Shown here piece after piece: positions 1 to 8,929 of a stretch of 64,000 bases of DNA. The DNA is from Sphingomonas bisphenolicum (GTDB lineage Bacteria > Pseudomonadota > Alphaproteobacteria > Sphingomonadales > Sphingomonadaceae), in NCBI RefSeq assembly GCF_024349785.1, contig NZ_AP018817.1, positions 1,395,501 to 1,459,500 on the forward strand. Direction: 5' to 3'. The notes under the pieces were generated by a model that searched no databases, was not told the DNA's origin, and saw nothing but the letters and a program-made list of their open reading frames with translations. Position 1 is the stretch's first letter. Each line of letters opens with the position of its first letter. The position numbers and the translations under genes are program-made.

Positions 1-725
1 CTGTTGATGCCGATCACATTGCCGCGCATGTCGAACATCGGGCCGCCGCTATTGCCCTGGTTGATCGACGCATCGGTCTGGATGAACTTGTCGTAGCTGC
101 CGCCGGTGCCGCGATGCAGGGCGGAGATGATGCCTGCCGTCACCGTGCCCGACAGGGCGAAGGGGTTGCCGATCGCGACCACCCAGTCGCCCACGCGCGA
201 CTTGGTGCTGTCGCCGAACTTGACGAAGGGCAGGGGCTTTGGCGATTCGATCTTCAGCACCGCCAGGTCGGTCGCGGCGTCGCGGCCGATCAGCTTGGCG
301 GGAAATTCCTGCTTGTCGGTCATCGTGACCGTGATCGAATCGACGCTCGCGCCCTCGGCCCCGGCCGACACCACATGGTTGTTGGTGACGATATAGCCGT
401 CGGCGGAGATCAGGAAGCCCGATCCCAGCGACTGGGCCTGGCGGGTCTGCGGCTGTCCGCCCTGCTGGCCCTGGCCGAACAGATCGCCGAACGGCGTACC
501 GGCGAAGGGGTTCTGCACCTTCACCCGCTGCTTGGTGGAGATATTGACCACGGCGGGTTGCAGCTTCTCGACCATGTCGGCGAGGCTGGCTGGCGCGCCC
601 GCGGGCGCTGCTGCCGTCAGGCCTTCATTCTGCGCGGTCTGCGCCCCGACATTGGAACTGGTGGTGACGGCAATGGCAGTGCCGCCGAGGAGCAGGGCGC
701 CGGTGATGGCATAAGCGTAACGCAC
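1..725 (-). CDS. DegP/HtrA-type periplasmic serine protease (3' end cut by window)
   Basis: Trypsin-like Do/HtrA protease acting on misfolded envelope proteins. About 241 N-terminal residues are visible. An N-terminal hydrophobic segment (roughly residues 5-20) is a signal anchor or signal peptide. The catalytic triad is present: His117 in TNNHVV, Asp153 in ATDLAV and Ser226 in GNSGGP. A Gly/Gln-rich loop (residues 80-97) precedes the protease domain, as in DegP LA loops. The PDZ domains would lie beyond the window. I chose the GTG at 723-725 because GAGGA lies about 8 bases upstream and no ATG fits the signal sequence. It follows hflC on the same strand with a 136-base gap, the common alphaproteobacterial hflK-hflC-degP order. 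Whether it is DegP, DegQ or MucD cannot be decided from the fragment. Confidence 0.93.
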   Translation of the reverse strand, partial: MRYAYAITGALLLGGTAIAVTTSSNVGAQTAQNEGLTAAAPAGAPASLADMVEKLQPAVVNISTKQRVKVQNPFAGTPFGDLFGQGQQGGQPQTRQAQSLGSGFLISADGYIVTNNHVVSAGAEGASVDSITVTMTDKQEFPAKLIGRDAATDLAVLKIESPKPLPFVKFGDSTKSRVGDWVVAIGNPFALSGTVTAGIISALHRGTGGSYDKFIQTDASINQGNSGGPMFDMRGNVIGIN

Positions 726-833
726 TCGTGACGGTCCTCTTCAAAGCTTCAGGGGTAAGGAAGGCGGGACTTTTAGGAAGCCCTCAGATGCTCCGCCTTG
801 CCTTAACCCTCATTGAATGACGCTGGTTCCGTA

Positions 834-852
834 ATGATCTCCGGGGGATCAT
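834..852 (-). other. Short perfect hairpin between hflC and the DegP-type gene
   Basis: ATGATC and GATCAT flank a 7-base loop just after the hflC stop. There is no T-tract on the minus strand, so it is not a convincing terminator. It may be an RNA-stability element within the operon. The rest of the gap 726-861 shows nothing recognisable. Confidence 0.3.
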
Positions 853-861
853 GACGAAAGT

Positions 862-1713
862 TTAACGTCGTCCCTGAAATTGCCGCAGGAATTCATTGTC
901 CGGCGACAGGATGATGTTGGTCTGGCCCGGCCGATCGGGCGCGAAGGTGTAGCGATAGCTCTGCATCCCGCGATAGAAATCGTAGAAGGACGGGTCCTTT
1001 CCGAAGCTCTCGGCATAGATGCGCGCAGCGTTGGCGTCGGCTTCCGCGCGGATGATCTGCGCCTGCTTGGCGCCCTGGGCGCGAATGGTGAGCGCTTCCT
1101 GCTCGCGCGCGGTGCGCATCCGGGTGAAGGCGCTTTCCAGCGGCGTGCCGTCGGGCAGGTCGGCGCGCTTGATCCGCACGTCCACGATCTCCGCGCCATA
1201 TTGGCGCGCGACCCGGTCCAGCCCCGCCTCGATATTCTGCATCACCTGGCCGCGTTCGGGGCTGAGCAGTGCGGCGAATGGCCGCTTGCCCAGTTCGTTG
1301 CGCAGCGCGGACCCCAGGATCGGGCGCAGCGCCTCGCCCACGCGCTCCTCATTGCCCGCCGCGATATACATGCGCAGCGGATCGACGATGCGATAGCGGG
1401 CGAAGGCGTCGACCTGCAGGCGCAACTGGTCGGTCGACAGCACCTGCTGCCGCTCCATCTCGACCGAGAGGACGCGCTTGTCGATCCAGACGATCTGGTC
1501 AACGAACGGCCAGCGCCAGATGACGCCAGCGCCCGTCTGGCCGAAGCTTTCATTGGGACGGTAGCGGTTGATGATCTCCTTGGGGTCGCCGAAACGGACG
1601 ACCACGCCCTGCTTGGTTTCGGGCACGATGGCGATCGTGCTGCCGACCAGGATCAGCAGGCCCAGCAAAACCAGGGCAAGGGCGACCGGATGACGCAAGA
1701 TACCGGGCATCAC
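862..1713 (-). CDS. hflC: HflC, SPFH-domain modulator of FtsH protease
   Basis: Membrane-anchored prohibitin-like (SPFH/band 7) protein of 283 residues. With HflK it forms a large periplasmic cage around the FtsH AAA protease and modulates it. One transmembrane helix lies at roughly residues 9-28, followed by the SPFH domain with the typical GVVVRFG start and the alpha-helical ADANAARIYAES-type segment near the C-terminus. Length matches the family. Its ATG overlaps the hflK stop codon (ATGA at 1710-1713), so the two are translationally coupled. Membrane topology is inferred from the family. Confidence 0.95.
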   Translation of the reverse strand: MMPGILRHPVALALVLLGLLILVGSTIAIVPETKQGVVVRFGDPKEIINRYRPNESFGQTGAGVIWRWPFVDQIVWIDKRVLSVEMERQQVLSTDQLRLQVDAFARYRIVDPLRMYIAAGNEERVGEALRPILGSALRNELGKRPFAALLSPERGQVMQNIEAGLDRVARQYGAEIVDVRIKRADLPDGTPLESAFTRMRTAREQEALTIRAQGAKQAQIIRAEADANAARIYAESFGKDPSFYDFYRGMQSYRYTFAPDRPGQTNIILSPDNEFLRQFQGRR

Positions 1714-2827
1714 TGGCCTCCCGTTCTGGTGGCGTCCGCCGGGGCGGCCTGCGCACGGCGCTTGATTTCGGGTAGCGGCAGGTAGGGCGTCACATTGTTA
1801 CCTTCGACGATGGTCTTGTCGACGTTCGACAGCACGCCCTCCATGGTTTCATAATACATCCGGCGGCGGGTCACGTCGGGCGACAATTTATATTGTTCAT
1901 AAACCTTGTCGAAAGCCGCGGCCTCGCCCTGCGCCTTGGCCGTCACCTGCTGGGCGGCGGCGCGCGCTTCGTTGAGATAGGTCTGCGCCGTCTGCTGCGC
2001 GGCGGACACCGCCTTGAACGCGTCGTTGACGGCGGTCGGCGGATCGGCCTGCTTGATCGCGACGCCCTGGATGCGAATGCCCGACTTGTAGCCGTCCAAT
2101 ATCTCCTGCATCCGCAATTCGACCTGCTGTTCGATCGCGGTGCGCCCGGCGCCCAGCGCATCGTCCAGGCTGACGCTGGCGAGCACGGACCGCATCGCGC
2201 TTTCCGCAACCTCGCGCACGCTGGCGTCCGGGTCCGACAGCTGGAACAGATAGAGTTCCGGATTGCGGATATTCCAGCGCACCGAATAGGCGAGGTCGAT
2301 GATATTCTGGTCGCCCGTCAGCACCAGATTTTCGCTCTCCGCGCTGGCGGAGCCGATATCGATGGTGCGGATTTCCTCGACATCGACCGTCGTCACCGCC
2401 TCGAACGGAGCGGGCAGGGTCAGGCTGATGCCCGGCGTCAGGGTGCGGCTATATTTGCCGAGCAGGGTGACGACGCCGCGCTCCTGCGGCCCGACCCGGT
2501 GGAAACTGGTCAGGACCAGCCACAATATCACCACTATGCCGATCGCCGCGGGCCACAGCGCCTTGCCGGCCCCGCGCGGGGGATGCCGCCAAAGCCGCCG
2601 CCACCACCGCCCTGGCCGAAGCTTTCGCGGCCGCGGCGCAGCAGTTCGTCGATCGCGGACGGTCCCTTCTGACCGGCGGTGGGCTTGCTCGGCTGGGTCC
2701 ATGGGTTGCGCGGGCCGCCGTCGCCGCCGCCCTTCTGCCCGTCCCCGTCGGGTCCGTCATTCTTGCCGCCCCAGGGGCCTTGGACCATCGCTGCGATCGC
2801 GGGCATCCACCCGAATATTCTTCTCAT
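1710..2827 (-). CDS. hflK: HflK, SPFH-domain partner of HflC; reading frame broken by an apparent 1-base deletion
   Basis: The HflK N-terminus (MRRIFGW..., glycine-rich, then GPSAIDELLRRGRESFGQ) is read in one frame from ATG 2825-2827. The transmembrane helix and SPFH domain (ALWPAAIGIVVILWLV..., GPQERGVV) are read in another frame that runs to the stop at 1710. The frames meet at 2570-2582, where the plus strand has CCCC and GGGGG runs. Adding one base to either run restores a single protein of about 372 residues, the normal HflK length. The downstream frame has no good start of its own. This is either a sequencing or assembly indel in a homopolymer or a real lesion. hflC downstream is intact. 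The start at 2827 has only a weak upstream AGAAG. Confidence 0.85.
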
Positions 2828-2895
2828 GGCATCTTCTATAGGAAGGCTCTTCTCCGAAAAACAGTGCAAATGGCCGCGATTATTTCCTACAGGGC

Positions 2896-3894
2896 ATGGC
2901 CATGACCGATCTTGCCGATTTCTCCGCCCGTCTGACCGCCCTGACCGATGGCCGCGCCAGCGCGCCGCGCCTCAAGGACGGGGTGATGACGATCGCCCTC
3001 GACGTGGGCGGACTGGACCCCGACCGGCGCGAAGGGCTGGCCGCGGCGATCCGCGAAGGCGCGCTGACCGTGTCCGGCGTCACCGACGTCCGCATCGCCA
3101 TGACGGCGGAGCGGAAACCCGGAGAAACGCCGGCCCCCAAGGCGCCGTTGCGCATCCTGGCCGTTGCGTCGGGCAAGGGCGGGGTGGGCAAATCGACGCT
3201 ATCGGCCAATCTCGCCGTCGCGCTGCACCGGCTGGGGCTGAAGGTCGGGCTGGTCGACGCCGATATCTACGGCCCGTCGCAGGCGCGGCTGATGGGGAGC
3301 GAGGATCAAAAGCCGCAGGCCCGCGACAAGAAGCTGATTCCCGTCACCGGCACGCTGGGCATCCCGATGCTGTCGATGGCGCATCTGGTGGAACCGGGCA
3401 AGGCGCTGGCCTGGCGCGGGCCGATGGTGGGCAATGCGCTCAGCCAGTTGATCGACGCCGAATGGGGCGACGCCGAATTGCTGGTGGTCGACATGCCGCC
3501 CGGCACCGGCGATATCCAGTTGACCATGGTGCAGAAGCACAAGCCCGCCGGCGCGGTGATCGTGTCCACGCCGCAGGATCTGGCGCTGATCGACGCCACC
3601 CGCGCGGTCAGCCTGTTCCATCAGGCCGGGGTGCCGATGATCGGCCTGGTCGAAAATATGGCCGGCTATGCCTGTCCCCATTGCGGCGAAGTCTCCGATC
3701 CTTTCGGCCATGGCGGCGCGGAAAGCACGGCTGGCGACCTGTCCATGCCCTTCCTCGGCCGCGTGCCCCTGGCGATCGACATCCGTCGCCGCTCCGACGC
3801 GGGCGATCCGCCGGCGGCGGGCGAGGGCGTCCATGCCGACGCCTTCCACGCCATCGCGCGCAAGGTCGCCGACTGGCTCAGGGCATCGGCCTGA
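2896..3894 (+). CDS. mrp: Mrp/ApbC-type P-loop ATPase, iron-sulfur cluster carrier
   Basis: Cytoplasmic MinD/Mrp-family ATPase of 332 residues that binds and transfers Fe-S clusters. An N-terminal degenerate DUF59/MIP18-like segment covers about residues 5-70. A deviant Walker A, GKGGVGKST, lies at residues 93-101. The CPHC pair (Cys260 and Cys263) that bridges a cluster at the dimer interface is present, as is the VDMPPGTGD motif. It is transcribed divergently from hflK across a 68-base gap that must hold both promoters. ATG 2902 is an alternative start two codons in. Length and motifs are complete. Confidence 0.95.
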   Translation: MAMTDLADFSARLTALTDGRASAPRLKDGVMTIALDVGGLDPDRREGLAAAIREGALTVSGVTDVRIAMTAERKPGETPAPKAPLRILAVASGKGGVGKSTLSANLAVALHRLGLKVGLVDADIYGPSQARLMGSEDQKPQARDKKLIPVTGTLGIPMLSMAHLVEPGKALAWRGPMVGNALSQLIDAEWGDAELLVVDMPPGTGDIQLTMVQKHKPAGAVIVSTPQDLALIDATRAVSLFHQAGVPMIGLVENMAGYACPHCGEVSDPFGHGGAESTAGDLSMPFLGRVPLAIDIRRRSDAGDPPAAGEGVHADAFHAIARKVADWLRASA

Positions 3895-4353
3895 CTACAG
3901 CATCAGATGCAGATATTGGCTGAAGCCGTTGGGTTCATAATCGCCGAACGCGTCGCCATCAGTGAAGCCATGGGCGCGGTAGAGCCACAGGGCCGGTTCG
4001 AACGCGGCGCCCCGGCCGGTTTCCAGGCTCAGTCGCGCCATGTCACGGTCGCGCGCCGCCGCGATGATGTGCCGCAGCAGCGCTTTGGCCACCCCACGCC
4101 GCAGATAATCGGGATGGGTGCGCATCGACTTGATCTCGCCCTGCTCGCCATCCAGCATCCGCAACGCGCCGATTCCGGCGATGGCCGCGCCGTCCCATAG
4201 GGTCCACACGCTGATATCGGGCGATCGTAGCCCGGACAGGTCGAGCGCGAACACCGCGTCGGCCGGGCTGTCGGTCTGCATCCCGGCCAGGTGGAGCGCC
4301 AGCAGCGCGCGGGTTTGCGGGTCGGTCAGGTCGTCGGGGCGAATGGCGAACAT
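3895..4353 (-). CDS. GNAT-family N-acetyltransferase
   Basis: Acetyl-CoA-dependent N-acyltransferase of 152 residues resembling YsnE/PhnO-like single-domain GNATs. The acetyl-CoA pyrophosphate-binding loop is RRGVAKALL-like (residues 84-92), preceded by the beta4 strand GEIKSMRTHPDY. The C-terminal beta5/alpha4 region LWLYRAHGF is also typical. The substrate cannot be told from sequence. It is convergent with mrp: its stop abuts the mrp stop with no gap, so the two transcripts must terminate inside each other. Confidence 0.85.
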   Translation of the reverse strand: MFAIRPDDLTDPQTRALLALHLAGMQTDSPADAVFALDLSGLRSPDISVWTLWDGAAIAGIGALRMLDGEQGEIKSMRTHPDYLRRGVAKALLRHIIAAARDRDMARLSLETGRGAAFEPALWLYRAHGFTDGDAFGDYEPNGFSQYLHLML

Positions 4354-4440
4354 GGCCTGTGATTATCGCGGATGCGCGATGAAAGGAACGTCTTGCGTTC
4401 GCCCGCGTCCTCCCCATCTCGGTCGCAAAGGAGATACGCC

Positions 4441-4875
4441 ATGCCGCTCACCGCCCCGCAGGACATCGCCGCCTTGCTGTCGGAAACCCGCACCATCGCG
4501 CTGGTCGGCATTTCCGATCGCCCGGACCGCCCCAGCTATGGCGTAATGAAATTCCTTCAGGACCATGGCTATCGCGTCCTGCCGGTCAATCCGCAGATTG
4601 CCGGTGAGCATGTCCATGGCGAATTTGTCTGGGGCCGCCTGTCCGACATCGGCGTGGCCGTAGACATGGTCGATATCTTCCGTCGCAGCGAAGCGGCGGG
4701 GGAGGCGGTGGACGACGCCATCGCCGCCGGGGCCAAGGCGGTGTGGATGCAACTGGGCGTCGTCAACGAAGCGGCGGCAGCGCGCGCCGACGCGGCCGGG
4801 TTGAAGGTGGTGATGGATCGTTGTCCGGCAATCGACATCCCCCGGCTCGGCCTCGCGCCGATAGGTGCCGATTAA
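4441..4875 (+). CDS. CoA-binding domain protein (YccU/YneT family)
   Basis: Small Rossmann-fold protein of 144 residues of the CoA_binding_2 family. The fold is nearly the whole protein: [18 protein letters not shown] (beta1-loop), [17 protein letters not shown] and [14 protein letters not shown]. The role is unknown; structures of relatives bind CoA. I start at ATG 4441, because AAAGGAGAT precedes it with ideal spacing, rather than at upstream in-frame ATGs. Confidence 0.88.
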   Translation: MPLTAPQDIAALLSETRTIALVGISDRPDRPSYGVMKFLQDHGYRVLPVNPQIAGEHVHGEFVWGRLSDIGVAVDMVDIFRRSEAAGEAVDDAIAAGAKAVWMQLGVVNEAAAARADAAGLKVVMDRCPAIDIPRLGLAPIGAD

Positions 4876-4913
4876 CGCTAGGCAGCGCGCGCCTGCGGCT
4901 CTATCAGGCTGGC

Positions 4914-7181
4914 ATGGCGCGCACCCCGCGGAAGCAATCCGGCAAACATCAGGGCATCAACCGGCGCACGCTGCTGATCGGCGGTGGCGCAGCGGCGGGG
5001 CTGCTGCTCGCCTGGGGCGTATGGCCGCGCAGCTACCAGCCCAATCTCAACGCCGGTCCCGGCGAAACCATCGTCAACGCCTTCCTGAAGATCGATGCAT
5101 CCGGCCAGATCATCGTCGTCGTGCCGCAGACCGAAATGGGGCAGGGCGTCACCACCGTCCTGCCGCAGATATTGGCCGACGAACTGGGCGCCGACTGGCG
5201 CACCATCGCGGTGCAGAGCGCGCCGATCAGTCCGCTCTACGCCAACACCCTGCTGGCGCGTGAATGGCTCGCGAGCGACTGGACGCGGCTGCTCGGTGAC
5301 GCTGGCGACTGGGCGATCGGCCAATATGCGACGCGCGGCGCGCTGATGCTGACCGGCGGCGGCACCTCCGTTCCGATGTTCCGCGATGCTTATCGCGACT
5401 CCGGCGCCGCGGCTCGCGTTCTGCTGTGCAAGGCGGCCGCGGCGCGCTGGACCATTCCCTGGGAAAGCTGCGACATTCAGGATGGCATCATCTCTGACGG
5501 CGGCGCGCGCCGCATGAAGATCGGCGATGTGGTCGCGGATGCCGCCCGGTTCGACCTGCCCGATATCCTGCCCTATCGCCAGGGGCAGGATGGCCGCCTT
5601 TCCGGGCAGGATCTGCCGCGGCTCGATACCCCGTCGAAGATCGACGGCAGCCATAATTTCACCGCCGACATTCGTCTGCCCGACATGGTCTATGCCTCGA
5701 TCCGGCAGGGACCGATCGGCGACGCCCTGCTGGCCGGGCTGGACGAACGCGCCGCCGGCAGCGTCACCGGCTTCCTCAAGCTCGTGCGGCAGGAACGCTG
5801 GGTCGCCGCGGTCGCCAGCAATTGGTGGGCCGCCAACAAGGCGCTCGACCTCGCCGACCCGGTCTTTACCCTGCGCGGCGTCCCGGTCAGCAGTGGCGGC
5901 ATCGACGATGCGCTGGAGGCGGCTTTTGCGGGATCGGACGGTCGCCGCCTCTATGCCCAGGGCGATCTGGCCCCGGTGTTCGAGGGGGCGACCATCCTCG
6001 CCAGCGAATATCAGGTCGATGCCGGGCTGCATCTGGCGCTCGAACCCCAGTGCGCCACCGCCCGCGTCACCGACGACGGCGCGGAAATCTGGATGGCGAC
6101 GCAGGCGCCCGGCCTCGCCCGCGCGGCGATCGCCGATGCGCTGGGCCTGCCGGAACGGGCGGTGACGCTCTATCCGCTCCATGCCGGCGGGTCGTTCGGC
6201 CGCAGGATGGATTGGGATGCCGGGGTGCAGGCGGCGCTGCTGGCGCGCGACATGGGGCGGCCGGTGCAACTGCTCTGGTCGCGGCTGGAGGATGTGGTCC
6301 AGGATCGGCCCAGCGCCCCCGCCCACGCCCGCATGGCGGCCAAGCTCGGCCGCAACGGCGCGATCGAAGGCTGGCTGGCGAAGGTCGCCGCGCCCTGCGC
6401 CCTGACGCAGACATGGGCGCGCATCGCCGATGGCGTCTTGCCGCACGTTGCGGCGGCGGATGCAGTGGACAAGGCGACCCGGCTGGCCGTCGCCGGCATG
6501 GCCCCGCCCTATGCCATTCCCAACTGGGCGGTCGATCATTTCCCGACCGACGTCGGTCTGCCGCTCGGCTTCACCCGCGGTAATGCCCATCTCCACGGCG
6601 CTTTCTTCACGGAAAGTTTCGTCGATGAACTGGCGCATCTGTCGGGGATGGAGGCCATGTCCTTCCGCATCCAGATGCTGGGCGGCAATCCGCGCCTCGC
6701 CCATTGCCTGTCGACCGCGGCGTCGATGGGCGGCTGGCAGGGCGGCATAGCGGGCAGCGGGCAGGGGCTATCCGCCCATATGATGGACGGCGCCTATGCC
6801 GCCATCATGGTGGAGGCGGCGATGAACGGCGATAAGCTCAGCGTCAGCCGCATCGTCGCGGCCGTCGACGCCGGCGATCAGGTCAATCCCGACATCGCCC
6901 GCCAGCAGATCGAAAGCGGGCTGGTCTATGGCCTCGCCTATGCGATGGGCGCCTCCATTCCCTATGAGCGCGGCCTGCCGACCCGCGCCATCCTCGGCCG
7001 CATGAACCTGCCGCGCCTCGCCGACATCGGCGAAGTCACGGTGGAACTGATGCGCAGCACCGCCGATCCGGCCGGCGTCAGCGATCTGGCCGCCCCGCTC
7101 GTCGCGCCCGCCATCGCCAACGCCCTGTACACATGGACAGGGCAACGGCTGCGCAGTCTGCCGCTAGTGGGCACCGCATGA
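4914..7181 (+). CDS. Tat-exported xanthine dehydrogenase-family molybdopterin-binding subunit (IorB/isoquinoline 1-oxidoreductase beta-like)
   Basis: Large molybdenum hydroxylase subunit of 755 residues. A twin-arginine signal is plain: NRRTLLIGGGAAAG with Arg17-Arg18 and a hydrophobic stretch to about residue 34, so it is exported folded with cofactor. The family segments PQTEMGQGVTTVLPQILADELG and GGSFGRRMDWD are both present, matching membrane or periplasmic aldehyde/isoquinoline oxidoreductase large subunits. The enzyme normally pairs with a small [2Fe-2S] subunit; none is encoded on either side. Its stop overlaps the hemH start (ATGA at 7178-7181), suggesting cotranscription. The start is ATG 4914, which places the Tat motif near the N-terminus. 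Substrate unknown. Confidence 0.88.
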   Translation: MARTPRKQSGKHQGINRRTLLIGGGAAAGLLLAWGVWPRSYQPNLNAGPGETIVNAFLKIDASGQIIVVVPQTEMGQGVTTVLPQILADELGADWRTIAVQSAPISPLYANTLLAREWLASDWTRLLGDAGDWAIGQYATRGALMLTGGGTSVPMFRDAYRDSGAAARVLLCKAAAARWTIPWESCDIQDGIISDGGARRMKIGDVVADAARFDLPDILPYRQGQDGRLSGQDLPRLDTPSKIDGSHNFTADIRLPDMVYASIRQGPIGDALLAGLDERAAGSVTGFLKLVRQERWVAAVASNWWAANKALDLADPVFTLRGVPVSSGGIDDALEAAFAGSDGRRLYAQGDLAPVFEGATILASEYQVDAGLHLALEPQCATARVTDDGAEIWMATQAPGLARAAIADALGLPERAVTLYPLHAGGSFGRRMDWDAGVQAALLARDMGRPVQLLWSRLEDVVQDRPSAPAHARMAAKLGRNGAIEGWLAKVAAPCALTQTWARIADGVLPHVAAADAVDKATRLAVAGMAPPYAIPNWAVDHFPTDVGLPLGFTRGNAHLHGAFFTESFVDELAHLSGMEAMSFRIQMLGGNPRLAHCLSTAASMGGWQGGIAGSGQGLSAHMMDGAYAAIMVEAAMNGDKLSVSRIVAAVDAGDQVNPDIARQQIESGLVYGLAYAMGASIPYERGLPTRAILGRMNLPRLADIGEVTVELMRSTADPAGVSDLAAPLVAPAIANALYTWTGQRLRSLPLVGTA

Positions 7182-8179
7182 CCCTGCCACCCGATCATCC
7201 CGCCATCCCCACGCCCAAGGTCGGCGTGCTGCTCATCAACCTCGGCACGCCGGACGCGCCGGACGCCGGTGCGGTGCGCCGCTATCTGGCGGAATTTCTG
7301 TCCGACCGGCGCGTGGTGGAGATTCCGCAACTCCTCTGGCAACCGATCCTGCGCGGCGTCATCCTCACCACCCGGCCGAAGAAATCCGCCCATGCCTATC
7401 AGCAGGTGTGGACGCCGGACGGTTCGCCGCTGGCCGTCCATACCCGCGCCACCGCCCATGCGCTGCAACAGGCGATGGGGCAGGGCGTGGTGGTCGACTG
7501 GGCGATGCGCTACGGCAATCCCGCCATTGCGGAGAAGCTTGCGGCGATGAAGGCGCAAGGCTGCGAGCGCATCCTGCTCGCGCCGCTCTATCCCCAATAT
7601 TGCGCGGCCACCACGGCGACCGCCAATGACGCTGCCTTCGCCGCGCTGGCCGCGATGCGCTGGCAGCCCGCCATCCGCACCCTGCCGCCCTATCATGACG
7701 ATCCGGCCTATATCGCCGCGCTCAAGGCGTCGATCGACCGGCATGTCGCGGCGCTCGACTTCGTGCCCGACGCCTTGCTGGCCAGTTTCCACGGCATGCC
7801 CGAACGCACCCTGCATCTGGGCGATCCCTATCATTGCCAGTCGGTCAAGACCGTTCGCCTGCTCCGCGAAGCGCTGGCTCTGCCGGTTCATATGAGCTTC
7901 CAGTCACGCTTCGGCCGGGCCAAATGGCTCGAACCGGAAACCGAAGCGACGCTCGCCAGATTGGTGAAAGACGGTGTCCGCAATATTGCTGTGGTCACGC
8001 CCGGATTCGCGGCGGATTGCCTTGAAACCCTAGAGGAAATCGCCCTGCGCGCGAAAGCGGTTTTTTTGGACCAAGGTGGCGAAAAATTTGCCCTTTTGCC
8101 CTGTCTAAACGCATCAGCGGAAGCTATCACTCTCTATCAGAGGCTTATGGGCCGCGAGCTTTCGGGTTGGATCGACTGA
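7178..8179 (+). CDS. hemH: Ferrochelatase
   Basis: Inserts Fe2+ into protoporphyrin IX in the last step of protoheme synthesis. 333 residues, the usual length. Signature parts are present: VGVLLINLGTPDAP at the N-terminus, MRYGNPA, the LLAPLYPQY strand, the SFHGMPERT segment with the metal-site His near residue 206, and the C-terminal FAADCLETLEEI with the conserved acidic residues. ATG 7178 overlaps the preceding stop by four bases (ATGA). Confidence 0.97.
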   Translation: MTLPPDHPAIPTPKVGVLLINLGTPDAPDAGAVRRYLAEFLSDRRVVEIPQLLWQPILRGVILTTRPKKSAHAYQQVWTPDGSPLAVHTRATAHALQQAMGQGVVVDWAMRYGNPAIAEKLAAMKAQGCERILLAPLYPQYCAATTATANDAAFAALAAMRWQPAIRTLPPYHDDPAYIAALKASIDRHVAALDFVPDALLASFHGMPERTLHLGDPYHCQSVKTVRLLREALALPVHMSFQSRFGRAKWLEPETEATLARLVKDGVRNIAVVTPGFAADCLETLEEIALRAKAVFLDQGGEKFALLPCLNASAEAITLYQRLMGRELSGWID

Positions 8180-8206
8180 CCCCTGTTGCAGGAAGAGGAC
8201 GCTGAT

Positions 8207-8929
8207 ATGTCGAGAGTGGCGATTGTGACCGGCGGAACGCGCGGCATCGGCGAGGCGATCAGCCTGGCGTTGCAGGAGATGGGCTATACCGTCGCCGCCA
8301 ACTATGCCGGCAATGAGGAGAAGGCGAAGGCCTTTACCGACAAGACCGGCATCGCGACCTTCAAATGGGACGTCGGCGATCATCAGGCCTGCCTCGACGG
8401 CTGCGCCGCGGTGACCGAAGCGCTCGGCCCGGTTGACATCGTCGTCAACAATGCCGGCATCACCCGCGACGGCGTGCTGGCCAAGATGAGCTTCGACGAC
8501 TGGAACGAGGTGATGCGCATCAACCTCGGCGGTTGCTTCAACATGTCCAAGGCGACCTTCGGCGGCATGCGGGAACGCGGCTGGGGGCGGATCGTCAATA
8601 TCGGCTCGATCAACGGCCAGGCCGGCCAATATGGCCAGGTCAATTATGCCGCCGCCAAGTCCGGCATCCACGGCTTCACCAAGGCCCTAGCGCAGGAAGG
8701 CGCCAAGTCCGGCATCACTGTCAATGCGATCGCGCCCGGCTATATTGACACCGACATGGTCGCCGCGGTGCCCGCGCCGGTGCTGGAGAAGATCGTTGCC
8801 AAAATCCCGGTCGGCCGCTTGGGCCAGGCCAGCGAGATTGCGCGTGGCGTCGCCTTCTTCTGCAGCGAGGAAGGCGGCTTCGTGACCGGCAGCACCCTGT
8901 CGATCAACGGCGGCCAGCACATGTATTGA
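8207..8929 (+). CDS. phaB: Acetoacetyl-CoA reductase (short-chain dehydrogenase)
   Basis: NADPH-dependent reduction of acetoacetyl-CoA to (R)-3-hydroxybutyryl-CoA, the second step of polyhydroxybutyrate synthesis. 240 residues. SDR motifs: TGGTRGIG (residues 8-15), NNAG (81-84), and the catalytic Ser134, Tyr147 and Lys151. The ITRDGVLAKMSFDDWNEV region and IAPGYIDTDMV match PhaB better than FabG. GGAAGAGG stands upstream of the ATG at 8207. phaA and phaC are not in the window. FabG remains a less likely alternative. Confidence 0.93.
   Translation: MSRVAIVTGGTRGIGEAISLALQEMGYTVAANYAGNEEKAKAFTDKTGIATFKWDVGDHQACLDGCAAVTEALGPVDIVVNNAGITRDGVLAKMSFDDWNEVMRINLGGCFNMSKATFGGMRERGWGRIVNIGSINGQAGQYGQVNYAAAKSGIHGFTKALAQEGAKSGITVNAIAPGYIDTDMVAAVPAPVLEKIVAKIPVGRLGQASEIARGVAFFCSEEGGFVTGSTLSINGGQHMY

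Noticed and set aside
2568..2583. Programmed frameshift in hflK
   Set aside because: The shift needed is not a slip on a known heptamer, and HflK is not known to use frameshifting; a one-base indel is simpler.
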